Positions 9,888 to 18,724 of a stretch of DNA of 64,000 nt are shown piece by piece (the first letter of the stretch is position 1; each line of letters starts with the position of its first letter). Location: the NCBI GenBank assembly GCA_016702705.1, contig JADJDM010000022.1, positions 80,375-144,374 on the forward strand. Reading direction: 5' to 3'. This stretch comes from Bacteroidota bacterium. GTDB lineage: Bacteria > Bacteroidota > Bacteroidia > B-17B0 > Aurantibacillaceae. The notes under the pieces were generated by a model that made no database searches, had not been told where the DNA came from, and saw only the letters and a list, made by a program, of their open reading frames with translations. Made by a program: the position numbers and the translations under genes.

Positions 9888-10286
9888 CTATGCTTTCGCT
9901 TTGTCACTTATAACTTTTGACTTAGCATCATACTTCACAAACAAGTTTATCCAAACTAATCGTGCGATACGAAAAATGGTTGTCCATAAAAGTAAACCTG
10001 CGGCAACGAATGAAATTAAAAAAGATAGTTCGCTTAAATTTAAAAGCAAACACATAATTAAATACATTCCAACTCCAAGTGCAATGGTTAAGCCATACGA
10101 AACATACATAGAGCCATAAAAGAAACCAATTTCTTTCATGAAATTTTCGCCGCAATTAGAACAAGCTGGATTAATTTTTGAGAAATCTTTAAATGAAAAT
10201 GGATTTTTAGAAACAAAGAAATCGCCTTCGTGGCAATGCGGGCACTTATTAAAAAGCACGCTGTATAGTTTTGTTCCTTTCCACAT
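9888..10286 (-). CDS. DUF983 membrane protein with zinc-ribbon cysteines
   Basis: The 132-residue product has two cysteine pairs near the N-terminus (CPHC about residue 15 and CSNC about residue 42), as in the DUF983 zinc ribbon, followed by two hydrophobic membrane segments. The family is common in Bacteroidota and Alphaproteobacteria without a settled function. It begins 6 nt after the rhodanese stop, as the last gene of the sulfur-handling run. Confidence 0.85.
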   Translation of the reverse strand: MWKGTKLYSVLFNKCPHCHEGDFFVSKNPFSFKDFSKINPACSNCGENFMKEIGFFYGSMYVSYGLTIALGVGMYLIMCLLLNLSELSFLISFVAAGLLLWTTIFRIARLVWINLFVKYDAKSKVISDKAKA

Positions 10287-10292
10287 AATTAT

Positions 10293-10604
10293 TTATATTA
10301 ATTGACTTTCTACTTTTTTCCAATCACCACCATTATATACTTCGGTAATTCCTATTTTTTTAAGTTCAGAAACAGCCATTGAACTGCGCATGCCCGAAGC
10401 ACAGCACAATACCAATGGTTGCTTTAGCTTAAGCATTTCTACTTCGTTGGTAATTTGTTGTAAAGGAATATTAATAGAGTTTGGCACATTGCCGTAGGAA
10501 AATTCTTTTTCACTTCTTACATCAATTACTGTTGCACCGCTTTTTAAAACCTCAGCTAAATTCAATTTATCGTTCTTCAAAATATTATTTAATAATGTTG
10601 TCAT
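10293..10604 (-). CDS. Single-domain rhodanese
   Basis: Rhodaneses carry sulfane sulfur as a cysteine persulfide. The 103-residue product has the active-site loop CCASGMRS and the family DVRSEKEF signature. I start at the ATG at 10604, one base after the stop of the MBL-rhodanese gene, rather than at an upstream in-frame start overlapping it; this spacing suggests translational coupling. It may pass sulfur to or from the upstream enzyme. Confidence 0.88.
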   Translation of the reverse strand: MTTLLNNILKNDKLNLAEVLKSGATVIDVRSEKEFSYGNVPNSINIPLQQITNEVEMLKLKQPLVLCCASGMRSSMAVSELKKIGITEVYNGGDWKKVESQLI

Positions 10605-10605
10605 T

Positions 10606-12009
10606 TTATTTTTTAGTTGGGCATACAAATGCAGTTGTTTTCACTCCAGTTTTTTCAATTGCCGAAAAACCTCCCGCTACATCAACTAAGTTCGTAAAAC
10701 CTCTTGCTTTTAATATAGAAGCTGCAATTACACTGCGGTATCCGCCAGCGCAATGAATAAAATATTTTTGGTCTTTATCCAAATAATTAGTCCACTCATT
10801 TATATAATCAAGCGGTTTACTTTCTGCCTTTTCTAAATTTTGCGCTTCGTACTCTCCAGGTTTTCTAACGTCTAAAACGTTTATTGTTTCCTTCTCGTAG
10901 GTATCAACAAATTGTTGAGCTGGTATAGATAAAATACTTTCTGTTTCTTTACCTGCCTTTTCCCAAGCATCAATTCCACCTTTTAAATAACCAAGGCAAT
11001 TATCATAACCTACACGTGATAATCGTAACACCGTTTCCTCTTCTCTACCTTCTGGTGCAACTAACAAAATTGGTTGTTTTAAATCTGTTATTAAAGCTCC
11101 AACCCAAGGAGCAAATTGCCCATCAATGCCAATAAAAATTGCATTTGGAATATGCTTCACAACAAACTCTCCTTGTTTTCTAACATCTAAAATAAGCGCA
11201 TAATGTTCATTTGCTATCGCCTCAAAAGCCTCAGGCTCCAAAGCAATTGTACCACGTTGCAATACATCGTCAAACGAATCGTAACCTGTTTTGTTAAGCA
11301 TTGCATTTTTAGGAAAATATTGCGGAGGAGGTAAAATGCCTGTTGTCAATTCTTTTATAAAAGCTTCTTTTGATGCTGCTTGAAAAGCATAGTTCGTTTT
11401 CTTTTGATTTCCTAAAGAGTCGAAAGTTTCTTTACTCATGTTTTTACCACAAGCCGAACCTGCGCCATGTGCTGGATACACAATCACATCATCAGCTAAT
11501 GGTTTTATTTTATTGTGTAAGGAATCATAAAGCATTGCCGCTAAATCTTCTTGTGTAAGGTTTGATTTAATTGCTAAATCTGGGCGGCCAACATCGCCAA
11601 TAAACAAAGTATCGCCAGTAAAAATGCAATAATCTTTTCCGTTTTCATCTTTTAATAAAAAAGTAGAAGACTCTAATGTATGCCCAGGTGTATGCAAAAC
11701 TTTGATGGTTAACTTTCCAACTTTAAACTCTTCACCGTCTTTCGCAACATGACTTTGATAGGTAGTTTCTGCATGTGGTCCAAATACGATAGTTGCCCCA
11801 GTTTTGTTCGCTAAATCAACATGTCCACTAACAAAATCAGCATGAAAATGTGTTTCGAAAACATATTTAATTTTTACATTTTCTTTTGCTGCTGTAGCAA
11901 TATAAGGTGCTGTTTCTCTAAGTGGATCTATGATTGCCGCTTCACCTTCGGAGCTAATATAATATGCTCCTTGCGCTAAGCAACCTGTATATATTTGTTC
12001 AATTTTCAT
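10606..12009 (-). CDS. MBL-fold hydrolase fused to two rhodanese domains (persulfide dioxygenase-like)
   Basis: Residues 1-240 are a metallo-beta-lactamase domain with the metal motif HFHADFVSGH and downstream ligands HTPGHT and FTGDTLF, as in ETHE1-type persulfide dioxygenases, which oxidise glutathione or similar persulfides to sulfite. Two rhodanese domains follow (about 260-350 and 370-467). Only the last has a catalytic cysteine (IHCAGGYRS); the first lacks one in its loop (VAPEGREE) and may be structural. The TSUP exporter upstream fits removal of the sulfite formed. The low-molecular-weight thiol used is unknown. Confidence 0.88.
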   Translation of the reverse strand: MKIEQIYTGCLAQGAYYISSEGEAAIIDPLRETAPYIATAAKENVKIKYVFETHFHADFVSGHVDLANKTGATIVFGPHAETTYQSHVAKDGEEFKVGKLTIKVLHTPGHTLESSTFLLKDENGKDYCIFTGDTLFIGDVGRPDLAIKSNLTQEDLAAMLYDSLHNKIKPLADDVIVYPAHGAGSACGKNMSKETFDSLGNQKKTNYAFQAASKEAFIKELTTGILPPPQYFPKNAMLNKTGYDSFDDVLQRGTIALEPEAFEAIANEHYALILDVRKQGEFVVKHIPNAIFIGIDGQFAPWVGALITDLKQPILLVAPEGREEETVLRLSRVGYDNCLGYLKGGIDAWEKAGKETESILSIPAQQFVDTYEKETINVLDVRKPGEYEAQNLEKAESKPLDYINEWTNYLDKDQKYFIHCAGGYRSVIAASILKARGFTNLVDVAGGFSAIEKTGVKTTAFVCPTKK

Positions 12010-12040
12010 ACTTCAAAATGAATTTATTCTAAAAACACAA

Positions 12041-12048
12041 CAAAAGTA
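12041..12048 (-). promoter_or_regulatory. -7 promoter box of the MBL-rhodanese gene
   Basis: TACTTTTG on the minus strand matches TAnnTTTG 31 nt upstream of the start at 12009, giving the sulfur genes a promoter besides any readthrough from TSUP. Confidence 0.45.
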
Positions 12049-12089
12049 AATAATAATAAAGGCAAAAACATACACAATTCGACAAAGAA

Positions 12090-12902
12090 TTATTTAATTA
12101 TCAACTCCTTAACAATAATTAGTATGCCTACAGCAAGTGTAAACCATCCAAAGGCAGGTTTTAATTTTTTCCCGCTAACATACTTGCCTGCGTAAATCCC
12201 AATAAATATCCCCAAAACACTTAATCCCGAAAACAATAGCAAGGATTTCCAATTAATATCAATTGTCCCTATATTTCCTGTAAATCCTATAAGCGAATTA
12301 ATTGCAATAATACTTAAAGAAGTACCTATCGCCTTTTTCATTGGTACACGCGCAAATAAAATTAAAACTGGTATAATTAAAAAACCGCCTCCTGCTCCAA
12401 CAAAACCCGATAAAAAACCTACCAAAACACCCAAAAACATTAATGCTGGAATGCGAAAAGGCATACGATAAAACTCATCCCACATTAAATCCTTTAAAGC
12501 AACATTTTTCCCAGTCCTAATCATGGTAATTGCAGAAAAAAACATAACAATAGCGAAAACAACCATTATTAACACTTGTTTTGTAACAACTAGAGTTCCA
12601 ATGTTAAAAAAAACATCGGGCAAGTTAGGCACCAAGTATTTTCTTACACAAAACACACTTATTACAGAAGGAATTGCAAATTGTAAAATTGCTTCCAAAC
12701 TAAAATCTCTTTTCTTTAAAAACGCAAAAGCACCAATGAAAGAGGTAATTCCAATAATAAATAAAGAATAACCCGTTGCAATTTGAGCTTCGTAATCAAG
12801 AACATAAACAAGCACAGGAACCGCTAAAATAGAGCCGCCTCCGCCAATTAAGCCTAAACTAAAGCCAATTAAAACAAACAAAAGTGCGTAAACTATCTCC
12901 AT
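12090..12902 (-). CDS. Sulfite exporter TauE/SafE family (TSUP) permease
   Basis: TSUP proteins move sulfur anions or organosulfonates across the inner membrane. The 270-residue product has two homologous halves, each opening with a glycine-rich signature (GFSLGLIGGGGSILAVPVL and GFLSGFVGAGGGFLIIPVL), and about eight membrane segments. Its position ahead of a persulfide dioxygenase-like fusion suggests sulfite export; substrate and direction are inferred. Confidence 0.88.
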   Translation of the reverse strand: MEIVYALLFVLIGFSLGLIGGGGSILAVPVLVYVLDYEAQIATGYSLFIIGITSFIGAFAFLKKRDFSLEAILQFAIPSVISVFCVRKYLVPNLPDVFFNIGTLVVTKQVLIMVVFAIVMFFSAITMIRTGKNVALKDLMWDEFYRMPFRIPALMFLGVLVGFLSGFVGAGGGFLIIPVLILFARVPMKKAIGTSLSIIAINSLIGFTGNIGTIDINWKSLLLFSGLSVLGIFIGIYAGKYVSGKKLKPAFGWFTLAVGILIIVKELIIK

Positions 12903-12918
12903 AAATATTTAGGGACTG

Positions 12919-12926
12919 CAAATATA
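12919..12926 (-). promoter_or_regulatory. -7 promoter box of the TSUP gene
   Basis: TATATTTG on the minus strand, an exact consensus match, lies 16 nt upstream of the ATG at 12902. Confidence 0.55.
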
Positions 12927-13017
12927 AGCCATAAGCCCTATTTTTGGGCTAATTACCTTATCTAATTTCATTATTTAATGTAGTGTTAAAAAATTAACAA
13001 CTTATTAAAAAAAATAG

Positions 13018-13025
13018 TATTTTTG
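13018..13025 (+). promoter_or_regulatory. -7 promoter box of the CotH/T9SS operon
   Basis: TATTTTTG matches the consensus 26 nt before the ATG at 13052. With the TSUP box at 12919 it forms a divergent promoter region of about 150 bp. Confidence 0.5.
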
Positions 13026-13051
13026 GATTTGCTATAAATTGACCTGATTCT

Positions 13052-15726
13052 ATGTATATAACTAAAAACAAACTATTTACATTCATTTTTGTCTTGTTTC
13101 TTACGACAAGTTCGTTCGCACAATTCAAAATAAATGAGTATTCATGCGCAAATGTAAGCGGACAAGTGGATGCTTTTGGCGGTACACCTGATTGGTTCGA
13201 GATATATAATACCACAACTAGTGCTCGTCCATTAACTGGTTACTATGTATCAAACGATATTAATCAAAAAGGAAAATGGCAGTTCCCAATCGGTACAACT
13301 GTTCCTGCGCAAGGTTTTATACTTGTATATGCTTCAGGCTTAGATACTGCATTTGCTGGCGAGTATCATACTAATTTTGATTTATTACAATCTAAAGGAG
13401 AAAAAATAATTTTATCAAATAATCAAGGAACCGTTATCGATTCGGTAACTGTTCGTCGCCATCAACACAATCATGCTTGGGCGCGTATCCCAAATGGTTC
13501 TGGTACTTGGAAAGTTTTCGCTCGTAATCCAATTTCAAACGCTCCAACTTGGACACCAGGGACAACAAATGTTGTTACAGGTTTAAGATCATTTATTGGA
13601 TACTTACCTACTCCTATCTTTGATTTACCAGGTGGATTTTATTCGGGACCAACACAAGTTAGTTTATCTGAAGTATCAAATGCAACGTTTGATTTAATTG
13701 ACCCACAAATTTATTATACAGGAAGCAATGCATGGACAGGTGCAAATCCAAGCGTAACTGGAACTGCTAAAAGATTATTTTTTGACCCTGCTGGTGGTAC
13801 GCCAATCTTCATTGATTCAACAACTGTTATTAGAGCATACTTAGACACAAATAATTTAGGTTTTGGATTAGGTTATTTACCTAGTTTTATGGAGACTCAT
13901 ACTTACTTTATTAATAGTTCAAATGTATTTCCTAGTACTGGATTACCAATAAACACCGATTTTACTTTACCAACTGTTTCAATAACGTATGATACAGTAA
14001 CTGTTGGCTCTTATCCAGGAGCTGCTCCGCTTAATCCTAACTTTTATATGGTTAGTATGGAATACTATGACGCTAATGGTAATTTTAAATTTCAAACAGT
14101 AGGCTCTTCTCCAGCGCCATTTGGTGATGATGCTTTGCCAAACTCATTAGGTGGAATTAACTATTATGCAGATGATGAATTTGGTTATAGTTATACCAAC
14201 AAACAACAGTTTTATACTAATTCAACATTAAAAACAAGTACAAGAACTGAACAAGTTAACATCAACTTTAGAGCTGCTGCAGATGATAAATTTCCAACGG
14301 AATTAAACGCAACAACTTTCCCAGCGCACATGCGAGATGCTATGGCACAAACCTATGCCATGAAAAACAATCTTGATTTAGATGGCTCTAGGTACCAACC
14401 TTGTATTATGTACTTAAATGGTAAGTATTGGGGAGTTTATGAAATAAGAGAAGTTTTTGATGCTGAATACTTAAAACACTATTATGGTGTTACACCTGAA
14501 AAAGTTCAAGTATTACAAAACAACGGTATTTTACAAGGCTTTCCTCCTTTGCAAGCAGCTTACGATTGGGGTAACTTAGTTAGTTTTATAACTACTAATG
14601 ATATGGCTAACGATTCCTTATTATCATTAGCTGATTCGATGTTAAGTTTTAGTAGTTTAATTGATTTAATTATTTACAATGGTTATACAGCTAACGGAGA
14701 TTTTCCTAATAAAGCATCTTGGTGGAGAGCACCTGACACTACAAGTAGTGCAATAAAATGGAGATACCACATGTTTGACATGGATGATATTTTTGGATTA
14801 GGAGTTAATAATGCTGGACTTACTAGTACCGACCCTGATGCATCAACCTGCCAACACCAAAATTTATTTAATACAGTTACAGATTCGAGTAGAGCTCACT
14901 TAGCTATTTTTAATTCATTAATGGCAAGCGATACATTTAAATCTGCCTACATCAATCGTTACTCTCACTTATTAAATACAAGTTTAAAATGTAATGCAAT
15001 TATTTCGCATATAACAAATGTTAGAAACATATTATATCCTGAAATGGCCCAACATACCGCTAAATGGGGGCAACTGATACAATTTGGAATCTGTGTGTTG
15101 ACACAATGAAATATTGGATTAACCAACATTGTGCAAACGTTGTTGATGATATAAAAAACTGTTACAATGTAACAGGTCCATTACGTTTTTGTACTGAAAT
15201 TGAACCGCAAGGAACAGGCTCAGTTGTATTAAATAATGTTAGTTATCCCGAAGATCATTCGGATCAATATTTTGCTAATGTTTACTTTAACGCTATTGCT
15301 GTTCCTAACGAAAATTATTATTTCGATCATTGGGAAGCTACTGATTTTACTTTGCCAGATAGTATAATTAGAAGTGATAGTATTCAATGGCATTTTGATT
15401 CAGTATCATGTATTAAAGCCGTGTTTAAACTTAAGGAACCATACAACTTAGTTGGTGAGCCAATTGTTCCAACAGGTTTCTCTCCTAATGGAGATGGTAA
15501 TAATGATTTATTAAATGTATACGGAACTCGTGAAACAACTGATTTTAATTTAGAAATCTACAATCGTTGGGGACAAAGATTATTCCAATCTAGTGATAAA
15601 ACAAAAGGATGGGATGGTACTTACAATGGAGCAGAAGCACCTGTTGGTGTATATGCCTATACGTTTAAAGTTACCATTGATGGAGAAATTATTCAAAAAA
15701 GTGGAAGTATTACCTTAATAAGATAA
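13052..15726 (+). CDS. CotH-kinase/lamin-tail T9SS surface protein (one frameshift)
   Basis: One protein of about 891 residues split by loss of one G in the run 15066-15070; adding it joins AQHTAKWG to ATDTIWNL. After a signal peptide (TTSSFAQ) there is a lamin-tail domain (about 25-140), a long central region of the CotH protein-kinase fold with the MFDMDD metal motif, and an 85-residue gliding-motility C-terminal domain (PTGFSPNGDGNNDLLNV) that targets it for T9SS export. CotH domains phosphorylate proteins in spore coats; here it would act at the cell surface. The PorP/SprF gene follows by 16 nt. Confidence 0.85.
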
Positions 15727-15742
15727 TCATAGAAAAGAAATT

Positions 15743-16789
15743 ATGAAGAAAACCATACTGACATCACTTATAGTTTTTTGTACTACGATTATTGTAGCGC
15801 AGGATGTACATTTTTCTCAATTAAATAATAGTCCATTATTAATTAACCCAGCAAACACTGGTTTATTTGATGGTTACCAAAGAGCTATTGTAAATTATCG
15901 TTCTCAATGGGCATCAGCAGGTAGTCCGTTTAAAACCATGGCTGCATCTTTTGATGCTGAAGTGGGGATGAAAAAGAAAAAGAACGCTTACTTAGGAATT
16001 GGTGGTTTTATTTTTCAAGATAAAGCAGGAGCAGCTAACTGGAAACAATTTAAAGCAGATTTATTTGTAAATGGAATATTAAAAGTTGGAAAAGAAAGTC
16101 ACCTTGCTTTAGCTGTTGGCGGCGGATTTGGACAACATTCAGCAGATTTCGCTAGCCTTACTTTTGGTAATCAGTATAACGGAAAAGAATTCACCACTGA
16201 GTTCTCAAGTAATGAAATTATTGCTTTCAGAAATTATTCTTATGCCGATTTATCATCGGGTATTGTTTACGAATTTGATAAAACTTCTGTGAATTTCGAC
16301 CATAATGCATCCTATAAACTTGCTGTTGGTTTTGCTGGTTACCATTTAAATCAACCTCGTTTTGATTACGGTGGAGCTGATGGTCAAAAATTAAACGCAA
16401 AGTATGTTGCATCTTTAAATGGTCAATATGATTTTAAAGGAACCAAATTATCTTTATTGAGTAATAACTATTACATGATGCAAGGTAAGTTCAGAGAATT
16501 AAATGTTGGCGCTATGCTTCGTATGCGTTTTAATGATCAAACTAAAATTACAGGGATGGTTCATGAAACATCTTTGTATCTTGGTTTAAGCATGAGAAAT
16601 GGTGATGCTATTATTCCTCAATTGATGTACGAAATGTATGGTTTTGCATTAGGACTTTCTTACGATTATAATATTTCGAGCTTTAAACCTGCTACAAAAG
16701 GTAACGGTGGCATCGAAATCTCTTTACGTTGGACTAACTTACGTGATGGTATTTTCCGTCAAGGTAGAGAGTTTAATAAGTCGAAATAA
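15743..16789 (+). CDS. PorP/SprF-family T9SS membrane protein
   Basis: The family includes PorP and SprF, outer-membrane barrels that T9SS needs to deliver or anchor particular type-B cargo. The 348-residue product has a signal peptide (TTIIVAQ), the family opening DVHFSQLNNSPLLINPANTG and many predicted strands. Such genes usually sit directly after the cargo they serve, as here after the CotH protein, so that protein is the likely partner. Confidence 0.9.
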   Translation: MKKTILTSLIVFCTTIIVAQDVHFSQLNNSPLLINPANTGLFDGYQRAIVNYRSQWASAGSPFKTMAASFDAEVGMKKKKNAYLGIGGFIFQDKAGAANWKQFKADLFVNGILKVGKESHLALAVGGGFGQHSADFASLTFGNQYNGKEFTTEFSSNEIIAFRNYSYADLSSGIVYEFDKTSVNFDHNASYKLAVGFAGYHLNQPRFDYGGADGQKLNAKYVASLNGQYDFKGTKLSLLSNNYYMMQGKFRELNVGAMLRMRFNDQTKITGMVHETSLYLGLSMRNGDAIIPQLMYEMYGFALGLSYDYNISSFKPATKGNGGIEISLRWTNLRDGIFRQGREFNKSK

Positions 16790-16805
16790 TCTTAATTGAG
16801 TTTTT

Positions 16806-17432
16806 ATGAAGTCCTTAAGCATTTTAAGCCTTGCCTTTTTCGGTTTAATTAGCTTTTCAAGTAAGGCTCAATTTTTCACCAACACCGTATTTAATAGAAA
16901 AGCTGCTTATATCGAACTTTTTGGAACTGGTATTGGAGCAACTGCTAACTACGAATACTTGTATAAAGACAATGGTATTAAACAAGGCATAAAAGGCGGG
17001 GCAGGTTATTTTGCCGATTTGTTTGATGCAAATCAACCGCGTATCGTTAGTGGAAACTTAGAATATATAACCTTTGCTGGCTCAAGACAACATCAAATAG
17101 AAGCTGGATTAGGTCTAGCTTTTCAATACAAATATTATCAAAAAAATTGGCAAAGTCCAACATACTATATTTCGAATTCAGACACATTAACTACATATAC
17201 CGACCACCAATATAAATTTAGACGTGTTGGCCCGGCCATTGTTCCTCGCATTGGTTATCGTTATCAAACACCTGATGGAGGCTTAGTTTTGCGTGTAGCC
17301 TACACACCTTTACTTTATTTTATAAACACCGAAAAAGAGTTTTACGATGGCGAATTGCTAAGTAAAAAATCGATTCCCTTTCAAACTAAAATGGCTTGGG
17401 GTGGCATTAGCATAGGTTTCAGCTTTTATTAA
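16806..17432 (+). CDS. Predicted outer-membrane barrel protein
   Basis: The 208-residue product has a signal peptide (SFSSKAQ) and short aromatic-rich strands ending in a typical barrel terminus (GGISIGFSFY). No named family is recognised. It is 16 nt after PorP/SprF and 1 nt before the HD gene, so it belongs to the same transcript and may be an accessory surface component. Confidence 0.65.
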   Translation: MKSLSILSLAFFGLISFSSKAQFFTNTVFNRKAAYIELFGTGIGATANYEYLYKDNGIKQGIKGGAGYFADLFDANQPRIVSGNLEYITFAGSRQHQIEAGLGLAFQYKYYQKNWQSPTYYISNSDTLTTYTDHQYKFRRVGPAIVPRIGYRYQTPDGGLVLRVAYTPLLYFINTEKEFYDGELLSKKSIPFQTKMAWGGISIGFSFY

Positions 17433-17433
17433 T

Positions 17434-18663
17434 ATGCAGAAAATTTTAAACAAACGAAAAATCATAAATGACCCAATTTATGGATTCATCACAATTCCTG
17501 ATGAACTCATTTATGATTTAATTAATCACCCCTACTTCCAGCGCTTAAGACGAATAAAACAACTAGGAATGACTAATTTAGTTTATCCTGGTGCTTTGCA
17601 CACGCGTTTTCATCATGCCATTGGAGCAATGTGGTTAATGGTAGAAGCAATAAAAGTACTTCAAAGTAAAGGTGTTGAAATTAGTAAAGAAGAAGAACAA
17701 GGAGCCATCATTGCCATTTTATTGCACGATATTGGTCACGGTCCTTTTTCTCATGCGCTAGAGCACACTATAGTTCATGGTATTAGTCACGAAGATATTT
17801 CGGAAATGCTGATGAATAAATTGAACAAAGAGTTTGATGGAAAACTCAGTTTAGCTATAAAAATATTTAACGATAAATACCCTAAAAAATTCTTGCATCA
17901 GTTAGTTTCGAGTCAATTAGATATGGACAGACTCGATTATTTAAAAAGAGACAGTTTTTACACAGGCGTTTCAGAAGGTGTAATTAGTAGTGATAGAATC
18001 ATAAAGATGTTGAATGTTTTAAATAATCAATTAATTATTGAAGAAAAAGGCATTTACAGTATTGAGAAATTCATTATTGCGCGAAGGTTAATGTATTGGC
18101 AAGTTTATTTGCACAAAACTGTTTTATCAGCAGAAAACATGTTGGTTAAAATTTTACAACGTGCTAAAGAATTAGCTTCCGAAAAAAAGGAATTGTTTTG
18201 TTCTCCAGCTTTAAGTAAGTTTTTATATAACAGATACGGGAAAAAAGATTTTGACAAAAACCCTGAGGTACTTGAGTTATTCGCGAAGCTCGACGACTAT
18301 GATATTTTTGGGGCAATTAAAGTGTGGGCAGATAATGAAGATGAAATATTAAGCTATTTGTGTCGATGCTTAATTGATAGAAATCTTTACAAAATAGAAA
18401 TTCAAAACGAAGAGTTTAAAGAGTCGTATGTTAAAGCTAAGAAAAAGGAAATTGCTACTAAGTATAAAATTAAAAAAGAAGACTTAGATTATTTTGTTTT
18501 TAGCAGCAGCGTGGCAAACGAAATTTACAATGTAGATAAAATAGGAATCACTATTCTATTTAAAAACGGAAAAACAAAAGATATATCCAAATCAAGCGAT
18601 CAACTGAATGTTGAAGTACTGAACAAAACCGTTAAGAAATGGTTTATTTGTTATCCTAGATAA
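17434..18663 (+). CDS. HD-domain phosphohydrolase (dGTPase-like/SAMHD1-like)
   Basis: The HD metal site is clear: His56/His60 in ALHTRFHHAIG, His98-Asp99 in LLHDIGHGPFSH, and the later MDRLDYLKRD segment. Length (409) and these motifs fit the YdgH/dGTPase-like subgroup that hydrolyses dNTPs; the exact nucleotide is not deducible. It starts one base after the barrel gene but is a cytosolic enzyme, so its link to the surface genes is probably only transcriptional. Confidence 0.85.
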   Translation: MQKILNKRKIINDPIYGFITIPDELIYDLINHPYFQRLRRIKQLGMTNLVYPGALHTRFHHAIGAMWLMVEAIKVLQSKGVEISKEEEQGAIIAILLHDIGHGPFSHALEHTIVHGISHEDISEMLMNKLNKEFDGKLSLAIKIFNDKYPKKFLHQLVSSQLDMDRLDYLKRDSFYTGVSEGVISSDRIIKMLNVLNNQLIIEEKGIYSIEKFIIARRLMYWQVYLHKTVLSAENMLVKILQRAKELASEKKELFCSPALSKFLYNRYGKKDFDKNPEVLELFAKLDDYDIFGAIKVWADNEDEILSYLCRCLIDRNLYKIEIQNEEFKESYVKAKKKEIATKYKIKKEDLDYFVFSSSVANEIYNVDKIGITILFKNGKTKDISKSSDQLNVEVLNKTVKKWFICYPR

Positions 18664-18690
18664 AAGAGCAGAAAGAACCCAAAGTGGGGT

Positions 18691-18721
18691 CGAGCGTCAT
18701 GCTGAGCCTGACGAAGCGCGA
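18691..18721. repeat. REP-like GC-rich extragenic element
   Basis: A GC-rich block containing GTCATGCTGAGCCTGACGAA lies between two convergent genes. Words of this GTCATGCTGAG type recur between genes in many Bacteroidota genomes. Only one copy is seen here. Confidence 0.45.
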
Positions 18722-18724
18722 GAC

